Source: Mesorhizobium koreense
Lineage (GTDB): Bacteria > Pseudomonadota > Alphaproteobacteria > Rhizobiales > Rhizobiaceae
Direction: 5' to 3'
NCBI RefSeq assembly: GCF_031656215.1
Contig: NZ_CP134228.1
Span: forward strand, 2,065,001-2,129,000
DNA: 64,000 bases
Positions 8,930 through 16,692 of the stretch are shown here, piece after piece (position 1 is the stretch's first letter; each line of letters begins with the position of its first letter). The notes below the pieces were generated by a model that saw nothing but the letters and a program-made list of their open reading frames with translations, ran no database searches and was not told the origin of the DNA. Made by a program: the position numbers and the translations under genes.

Positions 8930-9835
8930 ATGAAAAAAATCCGCAAGGCAGTCTTTCCGGTAGCCGGGCTCGGCACCCGCTTTCTTCCCGCGACCAAGGC
9001 CATACCGAAGGAAATGCTCACGGTCGTCGATCGGCCCGTCATCCAGTACGTCGTCGACGAGGCGCGCGAAGCGGGCATCGAGCATTTCATCTTCGTGACC
9101 GGGCGCAACAAAGCCGTCATCGAGGATCATTTCGATCTGCATTTCGAGCTTTACGACACGCTGGAGAGGCGCGGTAAGACGACGCAGTTGGAGCGGCTGA
9201 AGGGAATGCAGCCGGATGCCGGACAGACCAGTTTCACCCGCCAGCAGGAGCCGCTTGGGCTCGGTCACGCGGTCTGGTGCGCTCGCGATCTGGTCGGCGA
9301 CGAGCCTTTCGCGCTGCTTTTGCCCGACATGATCATGGAAACCGAGAAAAGCTGCCTGAAAGAGATGGTCGCGCTTTACGGAGAGACCGGCAACAACATC
9401 GTCGCGGTGCAGGAATGCGATCCGGCCGAGGCGCACAAATACGGTATCGTCGGGAAGGGCGCCGACGTGCATTCCGGCTTCGAGATCACCGGCATGGTGG
9501 AAAAGCCTGCCGCCGGCACCGCGCCCTCGAACCTCTTCCTCAACGGCCGATACATCCTGCAGCCGGAGATCTTCGCCATCCTGGAAAACCAGGAGCGCGG
9601 CGCCGGCAACGAGATCCAGCTTACCGACGCCATGCTGAAGCTGGAGCGCTTGCAGCGCTTCTACGGCTACCACTACAAGGGGCGCACATTCGATTGTGGT
9701 TCGCCGGAGGGCTTCATCGAAGCGAACATCGCCTTTGCGCTATGGAATCCCGAGATGCGTGACCGGATCGGTGCGCTGATCGATGAACTTTTCAGCGAGA
9801 TGCATCCGGCCGAACGCCAGAAGGTCGCCGGCTGA
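8930..9835 (+). CDS. galU: UTP-glucose-1-phosphate uridylyltransferase
   Basis: Makes UDP-glucose, the precursor for exopolysaccharide, lipopolysaccharide and cyclic glucans. The nucleotide-binding start [20 protein letters not shown] is textbook GalU, followed by [18 protein letters not shown] and the late [17 protein letters not shown] start at ATG 8930, giving 301 residues and placing the family motif at residue 6. An upstream ATG at 8846 would add 28 residues unrelated to the family. Downstream it is convergent with the RES toxin gene. Confidence 0.93.
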   Translation: MKKIRKAVFPVAGLGTRFLPATKAIPKEMLTVVDRPVIQYVVDEAREAGIEHFIFVTGRNKAVIEDHFDLHFELYDTLERRGKTTQLERLKGMQPDAGQTSFTRQQEPLGLGHAVWCARDLVGDEPFALLLPDMIMETEKSCLKEMVALYGETGNNIVAVQECDPAEAHKYGIVGKGADVHSGFEITGMVEKPAAGTAPSNLFLNGRYILQPEIFAILENQERGAGNEIQLTDAMLKLERLQRFYGYHYKGRTFDCGSPEGFIEANIAFALWNPEMRDRIGALIDELFSEMHPAERQKVAG

Positions 9836-9854
9836 CTTTCTGACCGGTCGCGCT

Positions 9855-10352
9855 CTATCGCGACAGGCGGTTTTCATCGTCGATCAAGATGAGGCGGGCC
9901 GAAGGAGGGTGGGCCCACCTCCAAAGCACGAGGTTCATGTCGTTGACGCCGGAACCGCCGGCATAGCTTCTGACGAGTAGGCCGTTATAGCCAGCGTTGA
10001 TCAGGCGCCGGCCAAAGCTTTGCGTCTTCGCCTCGCCATCGGCCTTCATCCGGTCGCGCCACGTCGGGTCGCCAAGTGCGGCCACGTCCATGCCCTCGGC
10101 TGCGAGTGCTGCTTCATCCCGGCCATCGAATATGCTGTCGATGTCAGCGTCATAGGAGACCAGCGTCGTGGGTTGGAGATTGCCGACCTGATTGGCCTCG
10201 CGCAACGCCGTTATCACCGTCAGCGAGGTATAGAGCGCCGGAGTGCCTCTCGGATTGAAGCGTCCGCCATAGAGTTTCGCGCCGCGCCCTGACAAAGGCT
10301 CGCCGGCATGGATCGGGTTTAGCGCCCGATAAAGCTTGCCTCTATAGTGCAT
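9855..10352 (-). CDS. RES-domain toxin of a type II toxin-antitoxin pair
   Basis: A 165-residue RES protein. Family members act as NAD+-degrading toxins or ADP-ribosyltransferases. The signature GGRFNPRGTPALYTSL..ALREAN lies at about 29-55, and the protein begins RGKLYRALNP, both typical. It follows the Xre-type antitoxin gene by 8 nt, so the pair is one operon read leftward. RES toxins are named from conserved R, E and S residues; R and E are visible, and the serine of KTQSFGR or VRSYAGG is the likely third. Confidence 0.88.
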   Translation of the reverse strand: MHYRGKLYRALNPIHAGEPLSGRGAKLYGGRFNPRGTPALYTSLTVITALREANQVGNLQPTTLVSYDADIDSIFDGRDEAALAAEGMDVAALGDPTWRDRMKADGEAKTQSFGRRLINAGYNGLLVRSYAGGSGVNDMNLVLWRWAHPPSARLILIDDENRLSR

Positions 10353-10360
10353 GCGCGCCG

Positions 10361-10711
10361 TCAGGCATGCACGCCGGCATCGACCGCATCAATATAGTCG
10401 AGCACGTCTTCGGCTCTGCCGCTGCGCACTAACTGCATCGCCGTCTGGCCGGAAAATCCCGGAAGCGGCTCCGAACGATACCAGGCATAGGCTATCAGTG
10501 CAGAACCGAAGCGCGGCTCTACCTTGTTGATGACTTCGATCATCTCGCGCAGACGCCGCTGCGTCTTGCTTGAGCGGATCCGTTCCTTGCGCTGGATCGC
10601 ATCCTTGCCCAGGCCGGCCGTGTGGGCGACTTCCTCGCTTGTCGTCCGGAAGGCTTCCGCAATCCGGCGTGGGGCGAAAACCCCGTCGTCCGCATATTGG
10701 GCGAAACCCAT
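10361..10711 (-). CDS. Xre/MbcA/ParS-type antitoxin partner of the RES toxin
   Basis: A 116-residue protein with an N-terminal helix-turn-helix-like region (FAPRRIAEAFRTTSEEVAHTAGL) and a C-terminal toxin-binding segment (YRSEPLPGFSGQTAMQLVRSGRAEDVLDYID), the DUF2384/MbcA-ParS pattern. Such antitoxins bind the RES toxin and repress their own promoter. It sits directly upstream of the toxin, and an inverted repeat lies 34 nt before its start. Confidence 0.88.
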   Translation of the reverse strand: MGFAQYADDGVFAPRRIAEAFRTTSEEVAHTAGLGKDAIQRKERIRSSKTQRRLREMIEVINKVEPRFGSALIAYAWYRSEPLPGFSGQTAMQLVRSGRAEDVLDYIDAVDAGVHA

Positions 10712-10744
10712 GACTCAGATCCTTTGTCAAAATGCCAGCAACTT

Positions 10745-10762
10745 TGACGTAAAGTAGCGTCA
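10745..10762. promoter_or_regulatory. Inverted repeat, likely operator of the RES/Xre pair
   Basis: TGACG and CGTCA flank an 8-nt spacer, 34-51 nt upstream of the antitoxin ATG. The position is right for autorepression by the Xre-type antitoxin. Assignment is by position only. Confidence 0.5.
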
Positions 10763-10842
10763 GAATAAGCGAAATTCAAGAATGGCGTGAGCGCGAGGTC
10801 CTGCTAATTGTCGGCGTTGACCGCGCTCAGGACAAAAATCTC

Positions 10843-12678
10843 CTAGCGCTGGACCTTGACGCCGAGGAATACGCTTTCGGCCTTGTAGTCGCGGCCGGGC
10901 AGGTTGCTGACCAGTTGCTCGTGGCGCAGGCGGCCGGTGACGCCGAAATAGCGGTTCAGCCAATAGGTGAAGCCGAGCGCGGCGTCCCAGCCGATATCAT
11001 GGCCGTCCAGGCCGATATAATCGCGGTAGAATCCGCCGATCGAGGCGGTGCCGGTCAGGTTGGCGCGCATTTGACGTTCGATCGAGAGATCGGTCGAGTA
11101 GAGCAGCGATCCGCTTTCGCCGGCGTCGGTGGTGCCCTCGACAGTCGTCAAGCTGTTGAGCGCCACGATGGTGCCGCGCACCGGGGACCAGTTCAGCGCG
11201 GTCGCGATCGAGGGGCCCGCGATTGCCGGAAGGCGCGGATCGTCCGCCTTTTCCCGGATATAGCCCGCCGACAGTTCCCCTCGCAATTTGTCGCCAAAAT
11301 CGAGTTCGACGCCGGCGCGTATCCCGATACGGTCGGCGGAGCGGCGATAGCCGGCGGAGTCGGTCTCCAGATCGTAATAACGGCGCCCGATCTCGCCTTC
11401 CACGAATGGGACGAGCGCGGGCGAAATCTCGTAGCCGGTGCGCAGCGTTGCCGATACGAGAGTCGAATCCCTGTCATGCTGGGAAACAGTGCCGCCGCCG
11501 ACCAGATCGGCATCGCCATAGGTCGCGCGCTCCACGTTGCCGGTCAGGCCGAGCCGTACTTTCCCTGCCTGTTTCTCGAGGCCGAGGCTGCCGGTAATCG
11601 TCTGGGTGAGCGGTTCGCCGACCGTTCCAGCAAGGAAGCCCGGTGAGGAGGGGCTTTCCGGGATAAGGCTGTAACCCAGCGTGCCGCGCGCGACGAAGTC
11701 GTTCCCGAGCGGCACGGCGAGGCTCGCATTGATAGCGGCCGACGGTTCCGAGAGGTCCTGGCCGGAAATCGATTTGCGCCAGGTTCCATAGGCTTCGATG
11801 GTGGCCGTTTTGTCCGACCAATCGGAGGTCGCGTTGAGCCGCAGCGTGCTTTCCGACAGGATGGCATTTTCGCCGCCAGGGCTCGAATTGGCGTTGGTCG
11901 TCGCTGTCAGGCCGGTTTCGAGGGACGGGCGAAGGATGAAGCCGCCGTCCCGGATGCCGAGAGGCGCATAGGGATCGTCTTCCGGCTTCGGCTTAAGGCC
12001 CTCGATCGCCTGAGCGCGGCGGTTAGCCTTTTCCTCGCGGCTGTTGCGTTCCTGATCGTCCTGGTCGATCGAGCGGGCGGGGATCGTGCCGGTGGTTTCG
12101 GCGTCCTGCTGCCGCGCCAGGCCCGAAGCCGACGGGGTTCCTGCCTTCGGCGTCGCGGTTGAATCGTCCGGGTTGGTGTCGTCTTCTTGGGTATCCGTAC
12201 CCAAATCCGGGAGGTTTGCGGGGGCCATCTCCGTCGAGGCGGCCGTCTCACCCGAGATAGCCGTTGCCGATGAATTGTCGGTTTCCTCGTTCGTGTTGTT
12301 CACGGTATCCGTTGGCGCGGCTGTCCGATTGGCCGCGGCGAACGGATCCTGTTCACCATCGTCAGCGGCGCCGGAAGCGGCATCCAGCGTGGTACGTAGC
12401 GCCGGCTGGGCGGCGTCTGTATCACCCGGGTCGCCGATATCGCTGGCCCCGTATCCTTTCTCCTCGTCGAAGCGCGTCGCCATCGGGTCGCTTGGCAGGA
12501 GACTGCCGCCGGCAAGCCGATTGTTCGCCCGGTTCGGGGACTCGGTGCCTCGGAGCGCCAGCATCTGTGCCGACGCCACTAGGGGCGCCGCGGCGAAGCC
12601 CGCGCACGCCACGGCGAGCACCGCCGCCAGGCGCGTGCCGCGCACGCTCGCTCGAATGACCTTTCTTGGACGCGACAT
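10843..12678 (-). CDS. Outer-membrane beta-barrel protein with a long disordered N-terminal region
   Basis: A 611-residue exported protein. A signal peptide (1-37, cut near ASAQ) is followed by about 200 residues rich in D, E, T, S and A (for example STEMAPANLPDLGTDTQEDD) that look disordered, then from about residue 240 repeated amphipathic strands with Tyr, Gly and alternating hydrophobics (TGYEISPALVPFVEGEIGRRYYDLE, WDAALGFTYWLNRYFGVTGR). This matches the BBP2-type outer-membrane barrels of rhizobia. The extreme C-terminus VFLGVKVQR lacks the terminal aromatic residue usual for barrels. Substrate unknown. Confidence 0.75.
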   Translation of the reverse strand: MSRPRKVIRASVRGTRLAAVLAVACAGFAAAPLVASAQMLALRGTESPNRANNRLAGGSLLPSDPMATRFDEEKGYGASDIGDPGDTDAAQPALRTTLDAASGAADDGEQDPFAAANRTAAPTDTVNNTNEETDNSSATAISGETAASTEMAPANLPDLGTDTQEDDTNPDDSTATPKAGTPSASGLARQQDAETTGTIPARSIDQDDQERNSREEKANRRAQAIEGLKPKPEDDPYAPLGIRDGGFILRPSLETGLTATTNANSSPGGENAILSESTLRLNATSDWSDKTATIEAYGTWRKSISGQDLSEPSAAINASLAVPLGNDFVARGTLGYSLIPESPSSPGFLAGTVGEPLTQTITGSLGLEKQAGKVRLGLTGNVERATYGDADLVGGGTVSQHDRDSTLVSATLRTGYEISPALVPFVEGEIGRRYYDLETDSAGYRRSADRIGIRAGVELDFGDKLRGELSAGYIREKADDPRLPAIAGPSIATALNWSPVRGTIVALNSLTTVEGTTDAGESGSLLYSTDLSIERQMRANLTGTASIGGFYRDYIGLDGHDIGWDAALGFTYWLNRYFGVTGRLRHEQLVSNLPGRDYKAESVFLGVKVQR

Positions 12679-12713
12679 GGTTCCCGGCAGACCGATTTCG
12701 CGGGGCGCGAAAG

Positions 12714-12731
12714 CTTTACCGAACCGTAAAG
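12714..12731. repeat. Inverted repeat in the divergent outer-membrane protein/kpsF region
   Basis: CTTTAC and GTAAAG with a 6-nt spacer, 36 nt upstream of the barrel-protein start. A possible regulator site; nothing more can be said. Confidence 0.35.
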
Positions 12732-12827
12732 GCGGATGGTTAATGGAGCGTTGAGGGAGTGCGTTGCGACGCGCCTGAAGCGGAACTCACTATTGGACAG
12801 GGCGGGCCGAAGCGGATAGAGCAGGCC

Positions 12828-13826
12828 ATGCACGGAAACCTCATGCTGAAATCCGACGAAAAGCGTGCCGCCATCCTTTCCGCGGCGAGAACCCTGAGCA
12901 CCGAACAGGCCGGCGTCGCGGCGCTTGCGGCGGCACTCGACAACGGGCTTGCGGAGCCGTTCGCGGAAGCGGTCGAACGTGTCGCAGGCATCACCGGGCG
13001 GGTGATCGTCACCGGCGTCGGCAAGAGCGGCCATATCGGCTCGAAGCTCGCGGCCACGCTTGCCTCGACGGGGACGCCGGCCTTCTTCGTCCACCCCGCC
13101 GAAGCCAATCACGGCGATCTCGGCATGATCGCCCACGACGATGTCATCATCGCCATGTCATGGTCCGGGGAAACCGTTGAACTGAACGGTATCGTCGCCT
13201 ATTCGCGGCGTTTCTCGATTCCGTTGATCGCGATAACTTCGGGCGCGAAATCGGCACTGGCGCGCGCGGCCGACATCGTCCTTCTTTTGCCGCGTGTCCG
13301 CGAGGCCTGCCCGCACGGGCTTGCTCCGACGACATCCACGCTCATGCAACTTGTCATCGGCGATGCGCTCGCGATCGCGCTCCTCGAGGCGCGGGGCTTC
13401 ACCGCCGACCATTTCCATACATTCCATCCCGGCGGCCGTCTCGGTGCGAACCTCCTCAAGGTCAGCGAGATCATGCACACCGGCGAGCGGCTTCCTCTGG
13501 TGCCTTCGGGAGCGGGTATGCGTGAGGCCATCCTGGAGATTTCGCGGAAGGGGTTCGGCTGTGTCGGTGTCGTCGGACCCGATGGGATGCTCTCCGGCAT
13601 CATCACCGACGGCGATCTACGTCGCCATGTCGAAGGCGATCTGCTTTCGATGACGGTCGATCAGGTGATGACCCGCGAACCGAAGACCGTGGCGCGCGAC
13701 ACGCTTGCCGCGACGGCCCTCCAGATCATCAATTCGTCGGCGATCACAGCCCTTATCATTGCCGACGGGAAAAAGCCGGTCGGCATCGTGCATCTGCACG
13801 ATCTGCTGCGTATCGGCACGGCCTGA
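12828..13826 (+). CDS. kdsD: D-arabinose 5-phosphate isomerase, KpsF/KdsD family
   Basis: Interconverts ribulose 5-phosphate and arabinose 5-phosphate, the first step to Kdo for lipopolysaccharide or capsule. The SIS domain (about 35-190) shows VIVTGVGKSGHIGSKLAATL and AMSWSGETVEL, and the HPGGRLG motif precedes two CBS domains (about 215-330). The start is uncertain between ATG 12828 (332 residues) and ATG 12843 (327 residues); both have weak ribosome sites, and the family length (about 328) fits either. It is divergent from the outer-membrane protein and convergent with nfeD. Confidence 0.9.
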   Translation: MHGNLMLKSDEKRAAILSAARTLSTEQAGVAALAAALDNGLAEPFAEAVERVAGITGRVIVTGVGKSGHIGSKLAATLASTGTPAFFVHPAEANHGDLGMIAHDDVIIAMSWSGETVELNGIVAYSRRFSIPLIAITSGAKSALARAADIVLLLPRVREACPHGLAPTTSTLMQLVIGDALAIALLEARGFTADHFHTFHPGGRLGANLLKVSEIMHTGERLPLVPSGAGMREAILEISRKGFGCVGVVGPDGMLSGIITDGDLRRHVEGDLLSMTVDQVMTREPKTVARDTLAATALQIINSSAITALIIADGKKPVGIVHLHDLLRIGTA

Positions 13827-13831
13827 TCCGC

Positions 13832-14293
13832 TCAGGCCGCTTCCACGATCAGTCCCGTATTTTTCACCGTCGTCACGCGCACGCGCGTGCCTGCCGGCAA
13901 ATCGGGTCCACTGACGCGCCATAGCGTGTCGCCGAGGCGGATGCGGCCGCGGCCGTTGACGATCGCCTCTTCCAGCGTGGCCGTGCGACCGACGAGTTGC
14001 TCGGCGCGGCGGTTGAGCAGCGGTTCGTCGGTGTCCGAGCCGTCCGATTTTCCCATGATGCGGGTGCCGACATAGGCCGAGACAAGCGATAGCGCCAGGA
14101 AGACAAGGACCTGGATCTGCCATCCCCAGACATCGAGCCACAGGAGTTGCAGCGACAGCGCGCCGGTGAGGATGGCGGCAATGCCGATCCATAACAGGAA
14201 GACGCCCGGAACGAGGATCTCGAGCACCAGCAGCACGACGCCCAGAACGATCCAGTTCCATTCGCCGAGATCGGCAAGCGCCTGCGTCAACAT
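13832..14293 (-). CDS. NfeD-like membrane protein
   Basis: A 153-residue protein with membrane helices at about 13-55 and 60-80 and a C-terminal OB-like NfeD domain (LVGRTATLEEAIVNGRGRIRLGDTLWRVSGPDLPAGTRVRV). NfeD proteins pair with SPFH/stomatin proteins in the inner membrane. It starts 6 nt after the SPFH gene ends, forming the usual two-gene unit. Confidence 0.9.
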   Translation of the reverse strand: MLTQALADLGEWNWIVLGVVLLVLEILVPGVFLLWIGIAAILTGALSLQLLWLDVWGWQIQVLVFLALSLVSAYVGTRIMGKSDGSDTDEPLLNRRAEQLVGRTATLEEAIVNGRGRIRLGDTLWRVSGPDLPAGTRVRVTTVKNTGLIVEAA

Positions 14294-14299
14294 GGCTGT

Positions 14300-15256
14300 C
14301 TACGCTTTGTCGCGACCGGTTACCGGCGGTCGACCCGAAGATGTCCGGCGTGGCGTCGCCGGCTCCGCGTCGTTGCCGAACACTTCCCTGGCAATGGCCC
14401 CGATGCCGCCGAGGGAGCCGATGAGGGAGGATGCCTCTATCGGCATCAGCACCACCTTGTTGTTGCTTGAAGAGCCGATGGCCTTCAGCGCCTCGGTATA
14501 TTTCTGCGCCACAAAATAGTTCACCGCCTGCACGTCGCCCTTGGCGATGGCCTCGGAGACGACCTGCGTGGCCTTTGCCTCGGCTTCCGCCGCGCGCTCG
14601 CGCGCCTCGGCGTCGCGGAAGGTCGCCTCGCGCCGCCCCTCGGCCTCGAGGATCTGCGCCTGCTTCAGGCCTTCGGCCTCAAGGACCTGGGCGCGCTTGT
14701 TGCGTTCGGCCATCATCTGCCGAGCCATGGATTCCACGAGATTGGCCGGCGGATTGATGTCCTTGATCTCGACGCGGGTCATCTTGATTCCCCACGGATT
14801 GGCTGCCTCGTCGACGATGTGGAGCAGCCTGTCGTTGATCGCATCGCGGTTCGACAGAAGCTCGTCCAGGACCATCGAGCCCATCACCGAGCGGATGTTG
14901 GTCATGGTCAGATTGAGGATGGCGTTTTGCAGTCCCGATACCTGGTAGGCTGCCTGCGGCGCATTCAGCACCTGATAGAAGGCGACCCCGTCGACGGCGA
15001 CGGTGGCGTTGTCACGGGTGATCACTTCCTGCGTCGGGACGTCGAGGACCTGTTCCATCATGTTCATCCTGGCGCCGAGGCGGTCGATGAAGGGAACGAT
15101 AAGGTTGAGGCCGGGGCTCAATGTGCGCGTGTAGCGGCCGAAGCGCTCGACGGTGTAATTGTAGCCCTGCGGCACCGTCTTGATGCCAGCGAAGATGAGC
15201 AGCAAGACGAGGACGACCAGGACGATGATGACGATGTCGAAACCCGTGAACGGCAT
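14300..15256 (-). CDS. qmcA: SPFH/Band 7 (stomatin-like) membrane protein, QmcA type
   Basis: A 318-residue protein with one N-terminal membrane helix (6-25), then the SPFH domain ([30 protein letters not shown]) and a long alanine/glutamate-rich coiled coil (about 190-245, [31 protein letters not shown]). Members form membrane microdomain scaffolds. It is operonic with the NfeD partner just downstream. The E. coli homologue is QmcA; the exact role here is unknown. Confidence 0.88.
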   Translation of the reverse strand: MPFTGFDIVIIVLVVLVLLLIFAGIKTVPQGYNYTVERFGRYTRTLSPGLNLIVPFIDRLGARMNMMEQVLDVPTQEVITRDNATVAVDGVAFYQVLNAPQAAYQVSGLQNAILNLTMTNIRSVMGSMVLDELLSNRDAINDRLLHIVDEAANPWGIKMTRVEIKDINPPANLVESMARQMMAERNKRAQVLEAEGLKQAQILEAEGRREATFRDAEARERAAEAEAKATQVVSEAIAKGDVQAVNYFVAQKYTEALKAIGSSSNNKVVLMPIEASSLIGSLGGIGAIAREVFGNDAEPATPRRTSSGRPPVTGRDKA

Positions 15257-15345
15257 GCCAATTCCCCCGGTTGTCCGTCGCCGCGCGATTGCGGCGTATG
15301 ACTAATCTAAGTGCTTGCTTTGTCGCTTACAATCAGCCGTGTCGG

Positions 15346-16383
15346 CTATGCCCATCCGGCCAGTTCGCGTTTCACCAGCGTCTCGATCACGGCCATGCCT
15401 TCGGCGGAATCGTTCAGGCATGGGATGTGCGAAAAATTCTTCCCACCGGCATGGTGAAAGGTTTCCTGACCCTGCACGGCGATCTCCTCCAGCGTCTCCA
15501 GGCAGTCGGAAACGAAGCCCGGATTGAAGACGGCTATGGACTTCGTGCCTTCCTTCGCCAGCTTTTCGAGCGTCTTGTCCGTGTAGGGCTGCAGCCATTC
15601 CTCGGGTCCGAAACGCGACTGGAAGCAGGTCATCAGCTTCTTCTCGTCCCAGCCCAGCCGCGTGCGCAGTAGCCGCGAAGTCTCTTGGCACTGGTCTGGG
15701 TAAGGATCGCCGCGGCGCGCATAGCTCTGCGGGATGCCGTGATAGGAGGCGATGACGGTTTCCGGCTCGAAATCGAGCGTTGCCAGATGCGTCTCGATCG
15801 AGCGCGCCAGCGCATCGATATAGACCGGGTCGTCATGGTAGGTGGGAACGATGCGGATGGCCGGCTGGAAACGCATTTTCGTCAGCACTTCGAAGAACTT
15901 GTCGTTCACCGAGGCCGTCGTCGACGCCGAATATTGCGGGTAGAGCGGGAACATGAGGATGCGGTCGCAGCCTTGGCCCATCATGCGTTTGGTCACGCTC
16001 TCCATCGACGGGTTGCCGTAGCGCATGGCGTAGTCGACGACCACCGTTTCACGATCCTTGAACGCCTCGGCGAGCTTCTCGGACTGGGCGCGCGTGAAGG
16101 TGAGGAGCGGGGATTCGTTACGCTCATTGTTCCAGATCGTCTTGTAGAGCGCGCCGGATTTCTTCGGCCGCGTGTTGAGGACGATACCGTAGAGGATCGG
16201 ATACCAGACCGCGCGCGGCCATTCGATGACGCGGCGATCGGAGAGGAACTCACGCAGGTAGCGCCGCATCGGCGCCGGTTCAGTGCCGTCCGGCGTGCCG
16301 AGATTGACGAGCAGCACGCCGACCTTGCCGGTGCGCGGAGCGGCGGCGGTTTCCATGGGCTTGGCGGGCGAGGACTGGTCCAA
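15346..16383 (-). CDS. hemH: Ferrochelatase
   Basis: Inserts Fe2+ into protoporphyrin IX, the last step of haem synthesis. Family blocks: KVGVLLVNLGTPDGTE near the start, MRYGNPSME, LFPLYPQYSASTTASV, and the active-site block ASYHGIPQSYARRGDPY carrying the iron-ligand histidine; the distal FNPGFVSDCLETLEEI also fits. I choose a TTG start at 16383 (345 residues) because GGAGAG lies 5 nt upstream and no nearer ATG has a ribosome site. ATG 16356 and ATG 16473 are the alternatives. Confidence 0.93.
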   Translation of the reverse strand: MDQSSPAKPMETAAAPRTGKVGVLLVNLGTPDGTEPAPMRRYLREFLSDRRVIEWPRAVWYPILYGIVLNTRPKKSGALYKTIWNNERNESPLLTFTRAQSEKLAEAFKDRETVVVDYAMRYGNPSMESVTKRMMGQGCDRILMFPLYPQYSASTTASVNDKFFEVLTKMRFQPAIRIVPTYHDDPVYIDALARSIETHLATLDFEPETVIASYHGIPQSYARRGDPYPDQCQETSRLLRTRLGWDEKKLMTCFQSRFGPEEWLQPYTDKTLEKLAKEGTKSIAVFNPGFVSDCLETLEEIAVQGQETFHHAGGKNFSHIPCLNDSAEGMAVIETLVKRELAGWA

Positions 16384-16506
16384 TTGCTCTCTCCAGGTTC
16401 GGGGCACACTAGCGCGTGGCGCCTGCAAGGCAACGCAGCATCTGGCCGCATGGAGGTCGCGGCGGCAACCCACCGGTTGGTGGCTACGTGGTATTTGCGC
16501 GGCCGC

Positions 16507-16624
16507 TTACCCCCACCCCACAAGGGGAAGGGGAACCATACTCCGGTGCACATACACAAATTTCGATGATTTTAGCTCGAAATGCGTTGTCGGCGTCTCC
16601 CTCCCCCTTGTGGGGTGGGGGTAA
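16507..16624. repeat. Long intergenic inverted repeat (REP-like)
   Basis: A perfect 21-bp arm at 16507-16527 (starting TTACCCCCACCCCACAAG) returns inverted at 16604-16624, with a 76-nt loop. Both arms border poly-G/C tracts. It lies in the 309-nt gap between the nucleotidase gene and hemH, both leftward. The GC-rich arms and intergenic location suggest a dispersed palindromic element rather than a simple terminator, though it could also end transcription. Confidence 0.7.
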
Positions 16625-16692
16625 ACGGCTCCGCAAATCTCGCATAGCTTCAAGATGCGATAGCCCCGTGTTTCATTGGCCGGCTCGTGGCG

